A DNA stretch of 64,000 nucleotides from an uncultured Clostridia bacterium (GTDB lineage: Bacteria > Bacillota > Clostridia > Lachnospirales > Anaerotignaceae), in the NCBI GenBank assembly GCA_910586765.1, contig CAJUJJ010000012.1, positions 1 through 64,000 on the forward strand. The letters are read 5' to 3'. How positions within the stretch are numbered: position 1 is the first letter of the stretch; every line of letters begins with the position of its first letter. Below the pieces are notes generated by a model. That model saw only the letters and a list, made by a program, of their open reading frames with translations. It did no database searches and had not been told where the DNA came from. Positions 60,844-64,000 of the stretch are shown here, piece by piece. Made by a program: the position numbers and the translations under genes.

Positions 60844-61169
60844 CAATAACACAACAAATTATGACAATAGCTATTTGTGTGATAGGCACTATGGCAACAA
60901 GATTTTTACCTTTTTTAGTATTTTCTTCTCAAAAGCCTACTCCACTATACATACAATATTTAGGCAAAGCACTGCCTTGTGCAATATTTGGTATGCTTGT
61001 GGTATATTGTTTAAAAAATGTTAGTTTCATAAATGCTCCTCACGGTATACCCGAAGCAATATCTATTATTATAGTGGTATTGCTTCATATATGGAAAAGA
61101 CAAATGCTTTTGTCTATTGCAGGTGGTACAATTTGCTATATGGTGCTGATACAAACAATATTTTTGTAA
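60840..61169 (+). CDS. azlD: AzlD-family branched-chain amino acid exporter, small subunit
   Basis: A 109-residue protein with about four membrane helices. The family signature is the early TMATRFLPFLVF followed by YLGKALPCAIFGMLVVYCLK. It is coupled to azlC by a 4-base overlap. Confidence 0.92.
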   Translation: MTITQQIMTIAICVIGTMATRFLPFLVFSSQKPTPLYIQYLGKALPCAIFGMLVVYCLKNVSFINAPHGIPEAISIIIVVLLHIWKRQMLLSIAGGTICYMVLIQTIFL

Positions 61170-61212
61170 TATTTTTTAATGTTGCTATAATGTATTGTTA
61201 AAATAATTATTA

Positions 61213-61241
61213 TTGTTTTTTTTCACTTGTTATTTTATAAT
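61213..61241 (+). promoter_or_regulatory. Probable promoter of the SpoIID-like gene
   Basis: TTGTTT (61213-61218), 17 bp spacer, TATAAT (61236-61241). Confidence 0.45.
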
Positions 61242-61283
61242 AAATATTGTCAAATAATACATATGAGGAGGATATAACAAAAT

Positions 61284-62954
61284 ATGAACCAGTTTCATAA
61301 AAAAATAATAAAAGTATTTACGACAGCATTATTATGCAGCAGTATATGGAGTGCTACAGCATATGCTTACAATGCCGTACAAACTGTACACATTGGGCTT
61401 TCTGGCATAGGCAGCAGTATATCACTTTCCAACAAAATTATTACAATAGGGGCAGAAGAAAATGGAAGTTACATCAGTGCAGGAACATTAAAATCTGAAA
61501 AAGGATTTACATTTGCTTCTGGAAATGGCACTTATGCAGCAGTATCTCTCTACTATGATAGTTACGATGCTGCAAAACAAAAATCAGATACTATTTCAAA
61601 TGCTTTACCTGCTTATACAGGAGGAGGAAAATGGCAAATATATGTTTCTGGTACAACAGGTGACCAACTCAGACAAAAAACAGGACTAGCTTGTGAAAAT
61701 GTTTCTTCTACAGCAAATATGATACTCATACAATCAGGTGGAAAAACAATCGCTTTGACAAACATCATTACACCACAATTTGGTGCAGCAGACAATGATG
61801 ACGAAACCATCACCATAAATAACAAACAGTACAGAGGAAAAATACAGCCTACTCGTGTAAACGGCGGCAATATTGTACCTGTCAATGCGGTAAATATAGA
61901 ACATTATCTTTATGGTGTTTTACCTGGAGAAATGTCACCCAGTTTTGCAACAGAAGCACTCAAAGCACAAGCGGTTGCTTCTCGAACATATGCCTTGAAA
62001 AAAATAGATATGAAAGCACATAATAAAAGCGGTTACGACCTTTGTGATGGTACACACTGTCAGTCTTACAAAGGAAAATCTTCAGAATTTGACGCTACAA
62101 ATGCAGCGGTTGATGCTACAAAAGGCTTAGTTATGTATTATCAAGGAGAACCTATTGAATCTGTATTTTTCGCTAGTAGCGGAGGATATACAGAAAACAG
62201 TGAAGACATTTGGACTGCTCCCCTTCCTTATTTAAAGGCAGTACCTGATGTATATGAAGTGGATACAAATACTTGGACAAAAAAATTTACTGCGGCACAG
62301 CTTACCAATTTAACAAGTTCAAAAGGAGACAATATTGGACAAGTTACAGATTTAGTATTATCTAAAATTGCACAAGGAGGACGTGTGCAAGAATTAAAAA
62401 TAGTAGGCACAAGTGGCACAAAAGTATTGACAAAAGACCAAGTCAGAACGTATTTTTCTTCTTTAAATGGTACTTTTCCTAGTAAAATGTTTACAATAAA
62501 CGGTAGAAGCAGTGGTTCTAAAACAAGTGTTACTATGGCTGCTCCTTCTTCTTCTCCACTAACTTCTGTAGGTACAAATATATTGCCAAATATTAGCACA
62601 TTTCCTGACAATGCCAATGTAGCTGCGGAAGACAGCATTGCAGATAGTTATGTAATAGGTAGTGACAGCATTGTTGTTGCACCAGCACAAACGGAAATAC
62701 TCCCCAATACAACAAACACCACAAATATTACAAGCACTGCACCTACAAATACACAGCAGCGTACTGTAACCGTAACAGCAGCTTCTTCTGGTGGTATTAG
62801 TACAAGTGACGGCTCTGGTACATTCGTTATAGAAGGGAAAGGAAACGGACATGGTGCAGGTATGAGCCAAAAAGGAGCAAATGGTATGGCAGCACAAGGT
62901 TATGACTTTTTGACTATATTGCACCATTATTATACAGGTGTTACAATACAATAA
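61284..62954 (+). CDS. SpoIID/LytB domain exported protein
   Basis: A 556-residue exported protein: signal peptide (about 1-28, ending in an AYAYNA-type site), an N-terminal region (about 30-150) resembling a SPOR-like fold, and a SpoIID/LytB domain from about 195. The core is NIEHYLYGVLPGEMSPSFAT, ALKAQAVASRTYALKK and FFASSGGYTENSEDIW. The domain is split by a Ser/Thr/Asn-rich insert of about 130 residues before the conserved GKGNGHGAGMSQKGA and LHHYYTGV end. SpoIID is a lytic transglycosylase on septal peptidoglycan in sporulation. This long form may instead serve general cell-wall work. Confidence 0.87.
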   Translation: MNQFHKKIIKVFTTALLCSSIWSATAYAYNAVQTVHIGLSGIGSSISLSNKIITIGAEENGSYISAGTLKSEKGFTFASGNGTYAAVSLYYDSYDAAKQKSDTISNALPAYTGGGKWQIYVSGTTGDQLRQKTGLACENVSSTANMILIQSGGKTIALTNIITPQFGAADNDDETITINNKQYRGKIQPTRVNGGNIVPVNAVNIEHYLYGVLPGEMSPSFATEALKAQAVASRTYALKKIDMKAHNKSGYDLCDGTHCQSYKGKSSEFDATNAAVDATKGLVMYYQGEPIESVFFASSGGYTENSEDIWTAPLPYLKAVPDVYEVDTNTWTKKFTAAQLTNLTSSKGDNIGQVTDLVLSKIAQGGRVQELKIVGTSGTKVLTKDQVRTYFSSLNGTFPSKMFTINGRSSGSKTSVTMAAPSSSPLTSVGTNILPNISTFPDNANVAAEDSIADSYVIGSDSIVVAPAQTEILPNTTNTTNITSTAPTNTQQRTVTVTAASSGGISTSDGSGTFVIEGKGNGHGAGMSQKGANGMAAQGYDFLTILHHYYTGVTIQ

Positions 62955-63011
62955 TTCAAAAAACAACTTTAGAAAAAAATTAACTATAAACACAAGTTTA
63001 TTGACAAACTG

Positions 63012-63041
63012 ACCCCACTTATTCATTGTGGGGTTTTATTT
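63012..63041 (+). terminator. Terminator of the SpoIID-like gene
   Basis: ACCCCACTT/TGTGGGGT hairpin followed by TTTATTT. Confidence 0.75.
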
Positions 63042-63065
63042 ACAAATTATTACAGGAGAAATGAC

Positions 63066-64000
63066 ATGGATAAAAAAGATTTTTATTACGAACTACCACC
63101 AGAATTAATTGCACAGCAGCCTTTAAAAGACAGGGCTTCTTCTCGTCTTTTGGTACTAAATAAAAACACTGGTGAAATAGAACATAAAACATTTAAAGAC
63201 ATACTAAACTATTTAAAAAAAGGCGACTGTCTTGTGCTCAATGATACAAAGGTATTGCCTGCACGACTGATAGGACAAAGAAAGCAAACAGGTGCAAATG
63301 TAGAGTTATTGCTTTTAACAAGAAAAGATTTGGATAAATGGGAAACACTTGTTAAACCAGGTAAAAAAGCAAAAGTCGGTGATAGAATTGTTTTTGGTGA
63401 TGGCAAATTAGAGGCGGAAATACTAGAAATTATAGAAGGTGGAAATCGCATTGTACAGTTTTATTATAATGGTGTATTTGAGCAGATATTAGATGAACTG
63501 GGACAAATGCCCCTTCCTCCTTATATCACACAGCAATTACAAGATAAAAATAGATACCAAACTGTTTATGCAAAACAACAAGGCTCTGCTGCTGCTCCTA
63601 CTGCGGGGCTGCATTTTACACCAGAACTTTTAGAACAAATCAAACAAAAAGGTGTTGACATTGCTTTTGTAACACTTCATGTTGGTTTAGGCACTTTTCG
63701 TCCTGTAAAAGAGCAAAATATACTAGACCATCAAATGCACTCTGAATATTATGTTGTAGAAAAACAGCAGGCAGATATCATAAATAATGCCAAAAAAGCA
63801 GGAGGTAGAATTATTGCAGTAGGTACAACAAGCACAAGAACATTAGAATCTATAGCAGATGAAAATGGTTTAATAAAGCCTTGCAGTGGTTGGACAAATA
63901 TATTTTTATATCCTCCTTACCATTTTAAAACAATAGATTGTTTAATTACAAATTTTCATTTGCCTGAGTCCACACTAATTATGCTTGTGTCTGCACTTGC
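63066..64000 (+). CDS. queA: S-adenosylmethionine:tRNA ribosyltransferase-isomerase (partial, cut by the window edge)
   Basis: The first 311 codons of an enzyme normally about 340 residues long that adds the epoxycyclopentane ring of queuosine to tRNA. It starts MDKKDFYYELPPELIAQQPL. Family segments visible in order are DCLVLNDTKVLPARL, LGQMPLPPYI, YQTVYAKQQGSAAAPTAGLH, HVGLGTFRPVK, TTSTRTLES and NFHLPESTLIMLVSAL. The ATG at 63066 is preceded by AGGAG. The 3' end lies beyond 64000. Confidence 0.95.
   Translation, partial: MDKKDFYYELPPELIAQQPLKDRASSRLLVLNKNTGEIEHKTFKDILNYLKKGDCLVLNDTKVLPARLIGQRKQTGANVELLLLTRKDLDKWETLVKPGKKAKVGDRIVFGDGKLEAEILEIIEGGNRIVQFYYNGVFEQILDELGQMPLPPYITQQLQDKNRYQTVYAKQQGSAAAPTAGLHFTPELLEQIKQKGVDIAFVTLHVGLGTFRPVKEQNILDHQMHSEYYVVEKQQADIINNAKKAGGRIIAVGTTSTRTLESIADENGLIKPCSGWTNIFLYPPYHFKTIDCLITNFHLPESTLIMLVSAL

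Noticed and set aside
1..64000. CRISPR array
   Set aside because: No set of regularly spaced repeats with unique spacers was seen in any intergenic region.

Overview
The window is AT-rich (roughly one third GC by eye) and carries firmicute-type features throughout: purine-rich ribosome binding sites 6-10 bases before starts, strong TTGACA-17-TATAAT promoters, a T-box leader, a short-form HisG with its HisZ partner, and an anaerobic ribonucleotide reductase. Sporulation-type genes (a YlmC/YmxH-like PRC-barrel protein, YunB, a SpoIID-like protein) and the lack of aerobic-metabolism genes point to an anaerobic spore-forming Clostridium relative, probably a gut Lachnospirales-type organism. The genus is inference.

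Layout. Bases 1-600 hold two serine tRNA genes on the minus strand and four stacked promoters that run off the left edge, most likely into an rRNA operon. Next come pepT, two paralogous lipoproteins and T-box-controlled tyrS. Then follow a pair of inverted 180-210 bp repeat elements around a small cysteine-rich gene, and a nine-gene histidine operon (hisZGDBHAFIE, minus strand) with a repeat-filled gap between hisA and hisF. Bases 12.9-17.0 kb are a deoxynucleotide module: nrdR, a YlmC-like gene and nrdDG, whose promoter region carries two NrdR-like boxes and a perfect LexA-type palindrome. Bases 17-25.4 kb hold tRNA-Lys, a lipoprotein, tRNA-Arg, an HxlR regulator with a palindromic operator, an aminotransferase, and a sugar operon (PTS permease, EEP-family hydrolase, malQ) divergent from a LacI regulator. 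Bases 26.9-36.7 kb hold a papain-fold protein, a sigma/anti-sigma pair, purA, carA and an uninterrupted carB-dapF fusion.

Bases 36.8-42.6 kb look like the accessory part. A stand-alone structured RNA candidate with its own promoter and terminator is followed by two XRE regulators, a small charged protein, and two paralogous proteins that join a DUF4157 (eCIS-core) zincin-like domain to an AHH-type nuclease domain. A 24-codon ORF, a YheO-type PAS regulator, another XRE regulator and an unrecognised protein follow.

Bases 42.7-64 kb return to a housekeeping and transport mix. It contains yunB, a class A penicillin-binding protein, tRNA-Pro(AGG), and a cobalamin riboswitch controlling cbiQ-cbiO-cbiM-cbiN cobalt transport. 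It continues with a radical SAM protein, HxlR, an 8-oxoguanine glycosylase, a LytTR/GHKL two-component pair, a FlxA-like protein, MarR with a MATE pump under a clear operator, and a Gfo/Idh oxidoreductase. It ends with ridA-ilvA-azlC-azlD, a SpoIID-like protein and the start of queA, cut by the right edge.

I judge the most interesting items to be the carB-dapF fusion, the paired DUF4157-AHH proteins with their regulators, the isolated RNA candidate, and the repeat elements bounded by unrelated long direct repeats. I see no CRISPR array and no transposase.
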